Shown piece after piece: positions 41,339 through 50,311 of a stretch of DNA of 64,000 nucleotides. The translations under genes were made by a program, and so were the position numbers. Location: positions 123,086-187,085 of the forward strand of contig CAZYTX010000001.1 of NCBI GenBank assembly GCA_964650485.1. Direction: 5' to 3'. How positions within the stretch are numbered: position 1 is the first letter of the stretch; each line of letters opens with the position of its first letter. The notes below the pieces were generated by a model. It was not told where the DNA came from and did no database searches. It saw only the letters and a list, made by a program, of their open reading frames with translations. Source of the DNA: CAZYTX01 sp964650485. Lineage in GTDB: Bacteria > RBG-13-61-14 > DATKZS01.

Positions 41339-43588
41339 TCAGGGGGCCTGCGCTTTCTGGTTGAGACTTGCCTGGCCCGGTTCCTCTGGGGGCCGGGGGT
41401 TTGAGTAGAGGTATACGAGGTAGAACTTGAGGATGCGCTTTACGTAGTTCCTGGTCTCGGTAATGGGTATCTCTTCTATGAATGCCTCGGGGGAGAGCTT
41501 GAGCTCCAAGGCCCTCTCAGCCCAGTCCTCGACCCGGTACGGTCCGGCGTTGTATGCTGCTGCGGCCTTTGAAATCGTCCATAACGTGCTCTCCGGTCCT
41601 TCCCCCCTGTGCCTGAACCTCTCGATCATCCTGCTGAGGTACAATGCCCCGTACCTCACGTTGTGCTCGGGTTCCCGCAGCCGGGTGGTGGAGAAGCCGT
41701 CCTGGCCAAGCCAGCCCGCGATCTGCCTCCCGGTGGCCGGCATGATCTGCATGAGGCCCATTGCGCCCGCCTGCGAGGTTACGCCGGGACGGTAGGTGCT
41801 CTCGGCCCTCATCAGTGACCACAGCAGCAGGGGGTCCAGCTTATACTCTTTGGCGTAAGAGGTCACCGGTCCGGGGAAGGCCCTGGGGAAGGCCATCTGC
41901 CACGCCCGGCGCTCACCGGGCGGCGGGGTCTGCAATCGGTGACTGAGCTGCCTGTTGGATATGGACTGGGCATGGAAGTAGTCCTCCAGGTCCACGTACT
42001 TCTTTGCCACGGCCCAGGTGAGCCACTCGGGGATGCGGTCGCCGCTGCTCTCCAGGGCGCGCAGTTGTCCCCGAGCGTCGTCTTTGAGGCCCAGGTAGAG
42101 GAGCTCGCCGGCGATGCGGAGCTCGAGGGGCTGGTTCTTCTGCATCTTGGGTATGACCTTGCCACCAGGCTGGTGGGGCCAGTGGCAGCCATTCAGAGTG
42201 ACCAGGTAGAATGCATAAGCGCTTTTCCAGTAGTCTTTGAGAAGCTTCCTCTCGAATTCCTCGGCCTTTTCTTTTTTCCCCAGACCGCGCATGACCACCG
42301 ACTTCCAGTAGAGGGTGCGGGAGTTGAACTCCCAGTCGCCGCCCAGCTCGGGAACCCGCTCCAGGTATAGCGCGGCCTTTGAAAGGTTCTTCTTGAGGAT
42401 ATGGATCCATGCGATCTGGAACAGGGCCTCCGGCCGGAGGCTGCTGTGCTTGTAGTCGCCGGCCAGCTTTCTATAAGTTGCCTGGGCCTTTTTCCAGTCC
42501 TTGTTTATCTTCATGAGCCGGGCTGCGTAAAACAGCGACCTGGTGGAAAAGGAGCTGTTTGGATGCTTTGTCCATATGTGCCGGTAGGCATTGATGGCCC
42601 GGGAGTGGTAGCCGGACCTTCTAAGACAGTTCGCAATAAAGTAGCGGGTCTCGAGCTCGCCCCGCGCGCCCAGTGATATGGACCTTTCAAAGTCGGCGAT
42701 GGCCTTTTTAAACAGCCGCTTTTTCATGTATGCACGGCCGCGAAGCTTCAAAAGGTCCGCCAGGCGATCTTTCGACGAGCTCTTCTCAACCTCCTTTATG
42801 ACAGGCTCCAGTTCTTCAAGGGCCCGCTCGGGCAGGTTCTTCTTGATGAGATTCTCCACCCTCTGTATCCTGTCCCCCTGTGTTATGGCCGAGTCCTCTC
42901 CCGGCAGCAAGAGGTCTTGCGCTTCCTCCCCTTGGAGAAGTTCCGCGGCCTGGTCCGCCCAGAAGGACTCGGGGTTGTCCCTCCACATCTCGAGCAACAG
43001 CTTCCTTGCGCTCGCGTAAGCCTCGAGCTCGTGCTTGGCCCATGCTTTTGTATATTGGAGCTCCCGGGACCAGGAAGGGTCTTGATGCTCGATCAAGCTT
43101 ATGGTCTCGACCGCTGCCAGGGCTCCTTTGGGGTCGCGGCCCCTCCTTTTGCAGCGCACCAGATTCATGAGGGCCCGTCCGGCGAGGTCCCCCGGGGGCT
43201 GGTTCTGGATGAGCTTCTCCCACAGTCGTGCGGCCTCTTTGTATCTCTCCTGTTCCTGGAAAGAGTTGGCTCCGTAGTAGATTGTGTGGTACCAGAGGCC
43301 CGGATGCAGGCGCGAGGCCTTCTTGAGACTCCTCCTGGCGGAGCCGTGGTCTCCCAGCTTGAACTGGCAAAACCCGGCGATGAAAAGGGCCCTGCCGCGC
43401 TCCAGGGGGGGGCTGGCGCCTGTCAACCCGGGGCGGCAGTAATCGAGGGCGCTCGAGTATTGCCCCTCCGAGGCGAGGAGCCCGGCCTTGCCCAGATCAA
43501 GGGAAGGATCAGCCCTGCCGCCGCTCCTGCAAAGCAGCACCGCCAGCACCAGAATGCATAATAATGGCGGCTTCCACCAAGACCTCAT
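41339..43588 (-). CDS. Soluble-type lytic transglycosylase with TPR-like N-terminus
   Basis: This 749-residue exported protein starts with a signal peptide (LLCILVLAVLLCRSGGRA). About 550 residues of helical TPR-like repeats follow (for example YSSALDYCRPGLTGASPPLE and GARGELETRYFIANCLRRSG), then a C-terminal transglycosylase domain with the catalytic Glu in SLMRAESTYRPGVTSQAGAM, GLMQIMPATGRQIA, AAYNAGPYRVEDWA and TETRNYVKRILKFY. It cleaves peptidoglycan to anhydromuropeptides, like Slt70. Strong family match. Confidence 0.9.
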   Translation of the reverse strand: MRSWWKPPLLCILVLAVLLCRSGGRADPSLDLGKAGLLASEGQYSSALDYCRPGLTGASPPLERGRALFIAGFCQFKLGDHGSARRSLKKASRLHPGLWYHTIYYGANSFQEQERYKEAARLWEKLIQNQPPGDLAGRALMNLVRCKRRGRDPKGALAAVETISLIEHQDPSWSRELQYTKAWAKHELEAYASARKLLLEMWRDNPESFWADQAAELLQGEEAQDLLLPGEDSAITQGDRIQRVENLIKKNLPERALEELEPVIKEVEKSSSKDRLADLLKLRGRAYMKKRLFKKAIADFERSISLGARGELETRYFIANCLRRSGYHSRAINAYRHIWTKHPNSSFSTRSLFYAARLMKINKDWKKAQATYRKLAGDYKHSSLRPEALFQIAWIHILKKNLSKAALYLERVPELGGDWEFNSRTLYWKSVVMRGLGKKEKAEEFERKLLKDYWKSAYAFYLVTLNGCHWPHQPGGKVIPKMQKNQPLELRIAGELLYLGLKDDARGQLRALESSGDRIPEWLTWAVAKKYVDLEDYFHAQSISNRQLSHRLQTPPPGERRAWQMAFPRAFPGPVTSYAKEYKLDPLLLWSLMRAESTYRPGVTSQAGAMGLMQIMPATGRQIAGWLGQDGFSTTRLREPEHNVRYGALYLSRMIERFRHRGEGPESTLWTISKAAAAYNAGPYRVEDWAERALELKLSPEAFIEEIPITETRNYVKRILKFYLVYLYSNPRPPEEPGQASLNQKAQAP

Positions 43589-43745
43589 TGATATCCTCTC
43601 AGCACACGGCCAAAACCCCTAAAAGCAAGCCGGGCCGCTTAGAGACGGATAATAGCACCGTAGACCAGACTCGCACCTTTTCCAGGAAAAACAAGGCTGC
43701 GTGCGGTTTGGCAGGCCGCACTTTTGCCACTTTGCTTTGCAGGAG

Positions 43746-43874
43746 GGCCGGGCCCATGCGCCAGGGTCCATTGTCCGCGTCGCCCCCCGATCAGCATTCG
43801 CCTCCGCTCAGCTCCGCACCGCATGTTTTGCTTCCCGCTCAGCCCTGCAAGGACCCTGGCGCATGAGCCCGGCC
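43746..43874. repeat. 24-bp inverted repeat with an 81-base loop
   Basis: Arms 43746-43769 and 43851-43874 are complementary at 23 of 24 positions; the mismatch can form a G-U pair in one orientation. The right arm ends on the stop codon of the small gene at 43874-44092. A second hairpin, TGCGGTTTGGCAGGCCGCA, lies nearby near 43700-43725. The 285-base gap has no gene. It could be a long structured terminator or a MITE-like unit. Confidence 0.6.
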
Positions 43875-44092
43875 TATATCCCCACCGTCTCCACTATCTT
43901 TACAAGATCGTCCCTGTTCTCTTCTAAATATTCGTCCAGGGACTGCTCGTCAACCCCGAGCTCCTCCATGGACTGTTCGATGAGCTGGTCCAAGCCCTCG
44001 AACTCGTGTCTTTTAAGCTCCCGTTGCACCTTCATCACCGCTATCATATAAACAGGGTCCAGCTCGAAGGTTTCGTTTTCCTGATCGTACAT
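43874..44092 (-). CDS. Small acidic protein of unknown function
   Basis: This 72-residue, acidic, helical protein begins MYDQENETFELDPVYMIAVM and continues KVQRELKRHEFEGLDQLIEQ and SLDEYLEENRDDLVKIVETV. No signal peptide or known motif is visible. It has a GAGGAG ribosome site and a very strong promoter (44141-44169), so it is probably expressed well. No function is proposed. Confidence 0.7.
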   Translation of the reverse strand: MYDQENETFELDPVYMIAVMKVQRELKRHEFEGLDQLIEQSMEELGVDEQSLDEYLEENRDDLVKIVETVGI

Positions 44093-44140
44093 TAATAGGC
44101 TCCTCTAAATTAATATTAATTATGCTTCAATTTAGATCAT

Positions 44141-44169
44141 TTTATACAAAATTTTTATTGATTTGTCAA
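44141..44169 (-). promoter_or_regulatory. Strong sigma-70-type promoter of the small acidic protein
   Basis: On the minus strand TTGACA (44164-44169) and TATAAA (44141-44146) are exactly 17 bases apart. A second TTGACA lies at 44188-44193 in the AT-rich region. The leader to the ATG at 44092 is about 40 bases and ends in GAGGAG. Confidence 0.65.
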
Positions 44170-44251
44170 GTAAAAAATATAATTTTTTGTCAAGTGATGT
44201 TAATTTGTGTTGACTTTGCCAGGGAGGGAAATAGGTGTTAGGCTAATATTC

Positions 44252-45091
44252 ATGCGCACTTTACAAGCATTTGCCGGGGTCGGGATAGCGCTTTGTCTGC
44301 TGTGCTCGTGCGCTAAAAAGCCGCCCTTGGAACCCGGGCACCCGGGCCCTTTCCAGGACGCCGCGTCACTTTTCGACTGGATAAGGCAGAGGTCCGCGCC
44401 TGCGGCCCGGGTGGAGAGTTCGGTCCAGGCCCGGCTCCGCGGGGCCAGCGCCCCTTACCAAGGCCGGTTCTACGGGTCCATGGTCATGGAGCGCTTTGGC
44501 GAGGATAGTCTTGCCATGCTGCTCCAGGCTTACAACGCGGGCGGACTGCCCGTGCTGGAGCTCATAACCCGGGGCGAGCGATTGCAGGTGTACTCGCCCA
44601 TGAGCAGCACCGTGTACGCGAACTTCAGCGATGTCTTTGGTAAGATGGAGACAAGCGAGTTCCCGCTGACGTCCTTTGAAGATGTCTACTTGCCGGTGGA
44701 GCTTGTGGTCGAGCAACTGAAGCTCTTTTGGGGCCTGGGGTTGTCGGACCGGTACCGGTACGAGCTTTCCGCGCTCGATGACCGCTATCTTGTGAGCGAG
44801 TGGCAGGGGGATGTGCTGCAAAGGGAGATGATCTTCTCCGTGCCGGGGCCCCTGCTCCAAGAGGTCAAGGTGTACCTGGGAGGGACCCACACAGGGGGGA
44901 TGAGCTGCGCTGACTACCCCCTGGGGGAAGCCGGCTTCATTCCCCGTGAGATAACCTTTTGCAGGGGGGATGTAATCCTCGATCTTTCTCTATCGAGGAT
45001 AAGGATAAAGACGAAGCCAGGTAAAAACCCCGTAGAGTTCCGGCTCCCCGAGACCGAGAGACACGTGATTCTCACTCCCCCGGTGCCGTGA
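44252..45091 (+). CDS. Putative lipoprotein, DUF4292/LolB-like
   Basis: From ATG at 44252, 279 residues begin MRTLQAFAGVGIALCLLCSC, a lipoprotein-type signal (the Cys context LCSC is near consensus). The mature part has a LolB/DUF4292-like feel: VESSVQARLRGASAPYQGRF, YGSMVMERFGEDSLAMLLQA, GLPVLELITRGERLQVYSPM. Such proteins are beta-barrel carriers or sensors in the envelope. The C-terminus (RIRIKTKPGKNPVEFRLPE) resembles the final strand of that fold. The link to lipoprotein transport is an inference. Confidence 0.6.
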   Translation: MRTLQAFAGVGIALCLLCSCAKKPPLEPGHPGPFQDAASLFDWIRQRSAPAARVESSVQARLRGASAPYQGRFYGSMVMERFGEDSLAMLLQAYNAGGLPVLELITRGERLQVYSPMSSTVYANFSDVFGKMETSEFPLTSFEDVYLPVELVVEQLKLFWGLGLSDRYRYELSALDDRYLVSEWQGDVLQREMIFSVPGPLLQEVKVYLGGTHTGGMSCADYPLGEAGFIPREITFCRGDVILDLSLSRIRIKTKPGKNPVEFRLPETERHVILTPPVP

Positions 45092-45251
45092 ACTGTAATG
45101 GGCTGCTCAGAAGTTTCCCGTGAGATATTTGATAAAGTACTGCTCCAGGTGCCGAGATGCATTGATAGGTCTACCACCGGCTCTCTTGACATACGCCCGG
45201 GTTGCAGATAATGTTTATTTGCTCGGAAAACAAACCTTGGGAGGATTTGCC

Positions 45252-47015
45252 ATGGCCCAGGAGAACCCGTATTACGTTGACGAGTCAAATATCTGGTTCA
45301 GAAAGGAGTCCGGGTGGCCTGACGAGGTCCCCAAGAACCTCGATTTCCCCGAGGTCACCCTCGGCCGGATGCTGGAGGAGAAGGTCAAAAGCTATGGTGA
45401 CCAGAGGGCTATCTGGTTCCTTGACCAGGACATGACCTACAACCAGCTCTGGAGGAACGCCACCGGCCTTGCCACCGCGCTCCACAAGCAGCTCGGGGTG
45501 AAAAAAGGCGACGTGGTGGCCTTCCTTCTGCCAAACAGCTTCCAGTACGTTATCTCCTACTATGCCTGCCAGCTTTTGGGAGCGGTGGCCACCGGCATGA
45601 ACCCCACCTACAAGCCCATGGAGCTGCTCCACCAGATAAAGACAACCGGCGCAACCTTCCTCATATGCCTGGACTCGCTCTACGAGGAATCAATCGCGCC
45701 CATAATCGGCCAGACCGAGATCCAAAAGATTATCGGCACCAACGTGGGCGACTTCCTGCCAGGGCTGAAAAGGACCTTGGGCAAGATGCTGAAAAAGATA
45801 CCCACCGGCAAGATGCCGGCCGGAACCCTGTCCTTCAAGAAGCTGTGTGAGACATCCCCTGACGTGCCCGAGGTCAAGTTAAACCCCAAGGAGGACGCGG
45901 CAACGTATATCATGACCGGAGGGACCACCGGCCTGCCCAAGGCCGCGGAACTCACCCACTTCAACCTGGTCTCGAACGCAAAGCAGGCCGCGGCCTGGCT
46001 TTACAAGGTGGAGCCGGGCTCGTGCGCCGTCGGCGTGCTCCCGCTTTTCCACTCCTTTGCCATGACCGCGGTCATGAACATCGGCTTTTACGTCGGCGCC
46101 TGGCTCATGCTCTTCCCAAGGCCGCCGGACACTATCGAGCTTTTAGAGACCGTGGCCAGGATAGGACCGGACGACGGGTGCATGTACCCGGGCGCGGAGA
46201 TACTCTTCAAGCGCATCGCGGACCTGCCCGAGGAGGAGATAAAAAAGCACAACGTAAAGGGCAAGTTCAGCCTCTGCGTGTCAGGCGCAGGGCCGTTGCA
46301 CCGGCCGGTCCAGGAGGCCTTCGAGAAAAAGACCGGGGCCAAGCTGGCCGAGGGGTACGGGCTTACCGAGACCTCGCCGGTGGTCAGCGCCCATCCCTTC
46401 TGGGGCAAAAGGAAGATCGGCACGATCGGGCTGCCGTTCCCGGGCACCGAATGGCACATACTGGACCAGGAGACCGCGACCAACGACTTAGGGATCGAGC
46501 AGGTGGGAGAGCTGTGCGTTGCCGGTCCCCAGATAATGAAAGGGTATCTGAAGCAGCCCCAGGAGACCGCGGAGCACCTGATCGAGTTCGAGGGCAAGAC
46601 CTACATGCGCACCGGCGACATCGGGATGATGGACGAGGACGGGCAGGTGATCATCATGGATCGCAAGAAGCAGCTCATCAAGTTCCGTGGATACTCGGTG
46701 TTCCCCAAGGAGGTGGAGGAGCTTGTTGGCGGTCACGAGTCCGTGTCCGAGGCCGCGGCCGCGGGCATACCCGACCCTGACAGCGGCGAGATCATAAAGG
46801 TGTGGGTGCAGCTAAAGCCTGGGTACGAGGGCAAGATCACCGAGGACGAGCTGCAGAAGTGGTGCAAGGAGAACATGACCCATTACAAGGTGCCCAAGAT
46901 GATCGAGTTCAGGGACGAGATACCAAAGAGCATGGTGGGCAAGGTGATGAGAAGGGAGCTGCAGGAGGCCGACCCGCTCTTCATCCAGAGGAAGAAGGAG
47001 ATGGAAGGGGATTAA
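45252..47015 (+). CDS. Long-chain acyl-CoA synthetase (AMP-binding)
   Basis: ATG at 45252 follows TGGGAGG. The 587-residue enzyme has the AMP-binding core TYIMTGGTTGLPKAAELTH, GYGLTETSPVVSAHPFWG, YMRTGDIGMMDEDG and the C-terminal catalytic lysine region KSMVGKVMRREL. It activates a carboxylic acid to an acyl-CoA via acyl-AMP in the cytosol, probably a fatty or aromatic acid. Specificity is not visible in sequence. Longer starts lack a ribosome site. Confidence 0.9.
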   Translation: MAQENPYYVDESNIWFRKESGWPDEVPKNLDFPEVTLGRMLEEKVKSYGDQRAIWFLDQDMTYNQLWRNATGLATALHKQLGVKKGDVVAFLLPNSFQYVISYYACQLLGAVATGMNPTYKPMELLHQIKTTGATFLICLDSLYEESIAPIIGQTEIQKIIGTNVGDFLPGLKRTLGKMLKKIPTGKMPAGTLSFKKLCETSPDVPEVKLNPKEDAATYIMTGGTTGLPKAAELTHFNLVSNAKQAAAWLYKVEPGSCAVGVLPLFHSFAMTAVMNIGFYVGAWLMLFPRPPDTIELLETVARIGPDDGCMYPGAEILFKRIADLPEEEIKKHNVKGKFSLCVSGAGPLHRPVQEAFEKKTGAKLAEGYGLTETSPVVSAHPFWGKRKIGTIGLPFPGTEWHILDQETATNDLGIEQVGELCVAGPQIMKGYLKQPQETAEHLIEFEGKTYMRTGDIGMMDEDGQVIIMDRKKQLIKFRGYSVFPKEVEELVGGHESVSEAAAAGIPDPDSGEIIKVWVQLKPGYEGKITEDELQKWCKENMTHYKVPKMIEFRDEIPKSMVGKVMRRELQEADPLFIQRKKEMEGD

Positions 47016-47097
47016 CGCCAGGACTTGATGCAAAGAGGACCTCGCAGGAGACGATCAAGGAAGTTATCCAGAGCCTAGACGCAAAGAGACGGTCCGC

Positions 47098-47181
47098 TTA
47101 AGCGATGCACTGAGGCCCTTGCAGATACCCGTGGACGTTATCGTGACCAGTAAAAAGAGCTTTGATGAATGGTCTGACTAA
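47098..47181 (+). pseudogene. Possible C-terminal remnant of a nucleotidyltransferase (MNT) gene
   Basis: Open codons here encode LSDALRPLQIPVDVIVTSKK then SFDEWSD and a stop. The PVDVIVTS..F motif is the C-terminal strand of minimal nucleotidyltransferases. The 307-base gap 47016-47322 otherwise has no gene, only weak fragments, including CGCAAAGAGAC-like pieces of the repeat family. I regard it as a decayed gene. Confidence 0.35.
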
Positions 47182-47322
47182 CGTGGGAGTGAGCTTGCTG
47201 GCCCACAGGATGGACAAGGTGCCGGGCCGACGTGTGCGTTTATCTTCCGCTGGACAGAGTCGTCGTAACCGTCAATGTGGACGAACAGTAGAACTTTGAG
47301 TTGCATCAACCCCTTGATTTTA

Positions 47323-47399
47323 TGGCGCGCCCGGCAGGATTCGAACCTGCGGCCTGCGGATTAGAAGTCCGCTGCTCTATCCGGCTGAGCTACGGGCGC
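47323..47399 (-). tRNA. tRNA-Arg (anticodon TCT)
   Basis: On the minus strand GCGCCCG (47393-47399) pairs with CGGGCGC (47327-47333) as the acceptor stem. The D-arm has TAGCTCAG, the anticodon loop is CTTCTAA (anticodon TCT, Arg), and the T-arm contains GGTTCGAATCC. CCA is encoded at 47323-47325. 77 bases. The 240 bases between it and the next gene hold nothing I recognise. Confidence 0.95.
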
Positions 47400-47639
47400 A
47401 TTAATTTAGGTAACCCGCATAAAAGCCGGGTCCTTTGCCACCGTTCGCCCGCATTGCGAGCGGCCCGGAGCAGACTCCAACTCCATGCTCATGCTGAAAT
47501 GTTATCACAACGGAGAGAGGGGCGCAATATAAGTCCGGCCTCGGCGCCTCCCTGCCTGGTGCGGCCGCGGCGCATGCAGGTGTGCGTTAAAACTCTTTGT
47601 CCTGGACAGCAGTGAATACAGGCTCGTTGGCAGTGCGGG

Positions 47640-48998
47640 CTACTTCTCCCTGATGCCCAGCTTCTTCATCTTTCTCCACAGAGTGGTGCGGTGCACGCCC
47701 AGGATGTCGGCCACCCTTGCCTTGTCCCATGCGTGCTGCTCCAGGAGCTCGAGTATGGTCTTTGCTTCCGACCATTCAATGGGGTTTTGGGGAGCAGCAG
47801 CTTCCCTGGACTCCTCTTTTGATCCAAACTCCCGCATGTCCCTGGGCAGGTGCTGGACCTGGATGATGTCGTCCTTGCAGAGCACGAACGAGTGCTCGAT
47901 GGCGTTCTCCAGCTCTCTTACGTTCCCGGGAAAGTCGTAGTCCATGATATGAGAGAGCACCTCTTCGGACACCCCCCTTATGTTCTTGCCCTGCCTCTTG
48001 TTGAAATGTTGCACAAAGTGGTCAACCAGTATGGGTATGTCCTCCTTCCTCCTTTTTAGCGGTGGAATCTCTATGTGTATGACCTTGAGGCGGTAAAACA
48101 GGTCCTCCCTGAAAGCCTGGCTCCTTGCCATCTCTTTTATGTCGTGGTGGGTGGCGGCCACCACCCGCACGTCCACGTGAATGGTCTTGGTCGAGCCCAG
48201 CGGCTGTATCTCCCCGTCCTGGAGCACGCGCAAGAGCTTTGCCTGCAGGGACAGGGGCATGTCCCCGATCTCGTCCAGGAGCAGGGTGCCCTGGTCAGCC
48301 ACCACGAACCTGCCGGGCTTGTCCCTCTTGGCGTCGGTGAAAGCGCCCTTTGCATAGCCGAACAGCTCGGACTCCAGCAGGGGCTCTGGCAGGGCCGCGC
48401 AGTTGACCCGGATGTAGGACCGGTCGCGGCGGGGGCTCAGCTTGTGTATGGCCCGGGCCAGAAGCTCCTTGCCCGAGCCGGAGGGCCCCTGGATGAGCAC
48501 GTTGCACTCGGACTCGGCCACGTCCGGGATGAGGTTGAAAATCTCCTGCATCTCCCGGTTCCTGCTCACCATCCTCTCGAAAGAGTCGCTCTCGTGGAGC
48601 TGCTTTCTGAGTTCCTCCACAGTGGACATGTCCCTGAATATCTCCACCGCGCCGAAGGTCTTTCCGTTGCTGTCCTGCAAAAGCGAGGTGCTGACGCTGA
48701 TGGGCGTCTTTACCCCCTCCCGGTTCATGATGTTCACACGCACGTTGGACACGGAGGACCCGCTCTCCAGGCTGTGACGCAGGGCGCACTTGGTGTGGCA
48801 CAGGTCGGTCCTGAAAATATCGAAGCAGTACTGCCCAATGGCCTCGTCCCGGTTGAACCCGGTTATGGTTTCAGCGGCGTGGTTGAAAGATGTGATCCGG
48901 CATTCGTGGTCAGTGGTAAAGACCCCTTCCGCAATGCTGTCAAAGATCAGGTTGTTGATCTTGTCCTCTGCTGCGTTATAAACCTTGGAACCGTACAT
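47640..48998 (-). CDS. PAS-sigma-54 activator (bEBP), copy 1
   Basis: This 452-residue enhancer-binding protein has an N-terminal PAS domain (about 12-130), AAA+ domain (about 140-370) with Walker A GPSGSGKELLARAIH and Walker B GTLLLDEIGDM, and a Fis-type helix-turn-helix ending HRTTLWRKMKKLGIREK. The sigma-54-contact loop is GAFTDA rather than GAFTGA. The PAS domain has a C-x8-C-x3-C cluster (CFDIFRTDLCHTKC), probably a redox or metal site. It diverges from the NifX-DUF1847/redox operon, which has a sigma-54 promoter. The recognition helix is nearly identical to copy 2 at 62186, so both should bind the same operator. Confidence 0.9.
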   Translation of the reverse strand: MYGSKVYNAAEDKINNLIFDSIAEGVFTTDHECRITSFNHAAETITGFNRDEAIGQYCFDIFRTDLCHTKCALRHSLESGSSVSNVRVNIMNREGVKTPISVSTSLLQDSNGKTFGAVEIFRDMSTVEELRKQLHESDSFERMVSRNREMQEIFNLIPDVAESECNVLIQGPSGSGKELLARAIHKLSPRRDRSYIRVNCAALPEPLLESELFGYAKGAFTDAKRDKPGRFVVADQGTLLLDEIGDMPLSLQAKLLRVLQDGEIQPLGSTKTIHVDVRVVAATHHDIKEMARSQAFREDLFYRLKVIHIEIPPLKRRKEDIPILVDHFVQHFNKRQGKNIRGVSEEVLSHIMDYDFPGNVRELENAIEHSFVLCKDDIIQVQHLPRDMREFGSKEESREAAAPQNPIEWSEAKTILELLEQHAWDKARVADILGVHRTTLWRKMKKLGIREK

Positions 48999-49014
48999 GG
49001 CCTTATGGATTTCT

Positions 49015-49049
49015 ATTATACAACATCATTGCCAATCCGCAACGTTGCG
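49015..49049 (-). promoter_or_regulatory. Promoter of bEBP copy 1 overlapped by a GCAAC/GTTGC palindrome
   Basis: On the minus strand the -10 TATAAT (49015-49020) is 16 bases from TTGCGG (49037-49042). The perfect 12-bp palindrome CGCAACGTTGCG (49038-49049) covers that -35. The same plan is found at the copy 2 gene (62055-62094). An activator bound here would probably repress its own gene. Confidence 0.6.
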
Positions 49050-49147
49050 CACAAATTTATTGATAAATTTCTGTTTTTAAACCGTTAAGTTCGATTAGAG
49101 AAACATTAAAATAATGGGCCGGAGCCTGAATAACTCTTTGCATTGAA

Positions 49148-49190
49148 GCAACGGTTGCGGAATAAAATGCAATACGGCAACTCCGCAACC
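49148..49190. promoter_or_regulatory. Candidate upstream activator sites for the redox operon
   Basis: GCAACGGTTGC (49148-49158) repeats the palindrome seen at the bEBP promoters. A 9-bp perfect inverted repeat, GGTTGCGGA (49153-49161) with TCCGCAACC (49182-49190), overlaps it. They lie about 125-165 bases upstream of the -24/-12 promoter at 49313, the normal range for enhancer sites. Confidence 0.5.
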
Positions 49191-49312
49191 AGGTGACTCT
49201 CACACGGCTCTTCCTTCAAATCCTCATCTCCTGCCCCTATTATAAGGCTAAGCACCTGAAAAAAGGCGGAATAATGCAGCGGCCGCAGGGCAGGCCTTTG
49301 TCTTGGGGGTTT

Positions 49313-49328
49313 AGGCACGTGTTGTGCT
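49313..49328 (+). promoter_or_regulatory. Sigma-54 (-24/-12) promoter of the redox operon
   Basis: AGGCACGTGTTGTGCT matches the TGGCACG-N4-TTGCW consensus at most positions, with GG (49314-49315) and GC (49326-49327) at the required spacing. The predicted start of RNA near 49339 leaves about 13 bases before the ATG at 49352, whose GGAG site is in that leader. This also decides the gene start. Confidence 0.65.
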
Positions 49329-49351
49329 CTTTTTACAATCACTGGAGATCC

Positions 49352-50257
49352 ATGGACGCCATATGCGCCATACCCCTTTTCGGGTCACGGGTTGCTCCCC
49401 GTTGCATGTACGCTTCCACCATGCTGGTTGCAGGGGCCAGCGGAGGGGAGATCACCTTCAAGAGGGTGGTGTCCTTTGAGGACCTGGACGAGTATCGCTG
49501 GCTTGAACAGCTTCTTGACCTTGAGGTTGACGTTATTGTCTGCGGCGGCATATCCCCCGAGATCGTCAAGCTCCTTACCCACTACGGCATCCAGGTGATC
49601 TGCAACGTTGCCGGCGAGGCCGAGGACGTGCTTTCCGCGCTCGCCAGGGGGGAGCTCCATCCCTGGTTCGGGTATTACTCAAAGGAAAAAGCCGAGCTTA
49701 AGAGGGGGGAGCCTGGAGCAGGAGAAGAGATGGTGCAGGGACCGGTGGTCTCCGGGAAGCAAGCGTGCGATGCCAGGCACACGTGCGGGAAATGGATGGA
49801 TATGAAGGAGTTCCTGGCAGGGAACGGGCAAAGCGCTGGTTCGCCGATGCTCGCCTTTGACAGCCTCTCGTACATGGGCGAACTCGGGGAGATGGAAAAG
49901 CTTTTCAGGGAGAAGGGCTACCACAAGGTGGGCTTGATCTACTGCGCTGACTTTTCCCGTTTTGTTCCCGGAGTGGCGGAGGGTCTGGGGCGATTTGCAC
50001 AGGTGTACCCTCTTGTGTGTCCGGCAAAATGCGCTGGCAAAAGCCCTGAAGACGAGGAGGTGCATGACTTGCCCTGCGCGCCCGCCATCCAGGCCCGTAT
50101 CATCAACGAGGAAAAATGCGACTTCGTGGTGGTCATGGGTCATTGCCAGGTGTTCTACTCTGTTTTCAGCGGGAGCAGCCGTGCCCAGTCCGCGGTCATG
50201 GTGCCGAGGATCGTGGCAAAGAGGGAGCAGGTCACAAGCTCGGGGGTTGGCTCGTAG
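49352..50257 (+). CDS. NifX/dinitrogenase-cofactor-binding domain fused to DUF1847
   Basis: ATG at 49352 has GGAG five bases upstream and the sigma-54 promoter just before; longer starts would lie upstream of the promoter. The 301-residue product has an N-terminal NifX/NifB-type cofactor-binding domain (about 1-105: CAIPLFGSRVAPRCMYASTM, IVCGGISPEIVKLLTHYG, VICNVAGEAEDVLSALARG) and a C-terminal DUF1847-like metal-binding domain with CDARHTCGKWM, VGLIYCADFSRF, CPAKCAGKSPED, CAPAIQARIINEEKCDFVVV and MGHCQVFYSVFSG. It opens the operon of the membrane redox module. Cofactor handling or sensing for that complex is a guess. Confidence 0.75.
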   Translation: MDAICAIPLFGSRVAPRCMYASTMLVAGASGGEITFKRVVSFEDLDEYRWLEQLLDLEVDVIVCGGISPEIVKLLTHYGIQVICNVAGEAEDVLSALARGELHPWFGYYSKEKAELKRGEPGAGEEMVQGPVVSGKQACDARHTCGKWMDMKEFLAGNGQSAGSPMLAFDSLSYMGELGEMEKLFREKGYHKVGLIYCADFSRFVPGVAEGLGRFAQVYPLVCPAKCAGKSPEDEEVHDLPCAPAIQARIINEEKCDFVVVMGHCQVFYSVFSGSSRAQSAVMVPRIVAKREQVTSSGVGS

Positions 50258-50311
50258 AATTTCACGGAGCAGTTAATTCGAGGAAAAAGTTAAAAGGAGG
50301 GCAGTAAAAAT

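Noticed and set aside
47301..47615. Frame encoding GFEPAACGLEVRCSIRLSYG
   Set aside because: It is the antisense of the tRNA-Arg gene, a well-known false protein.
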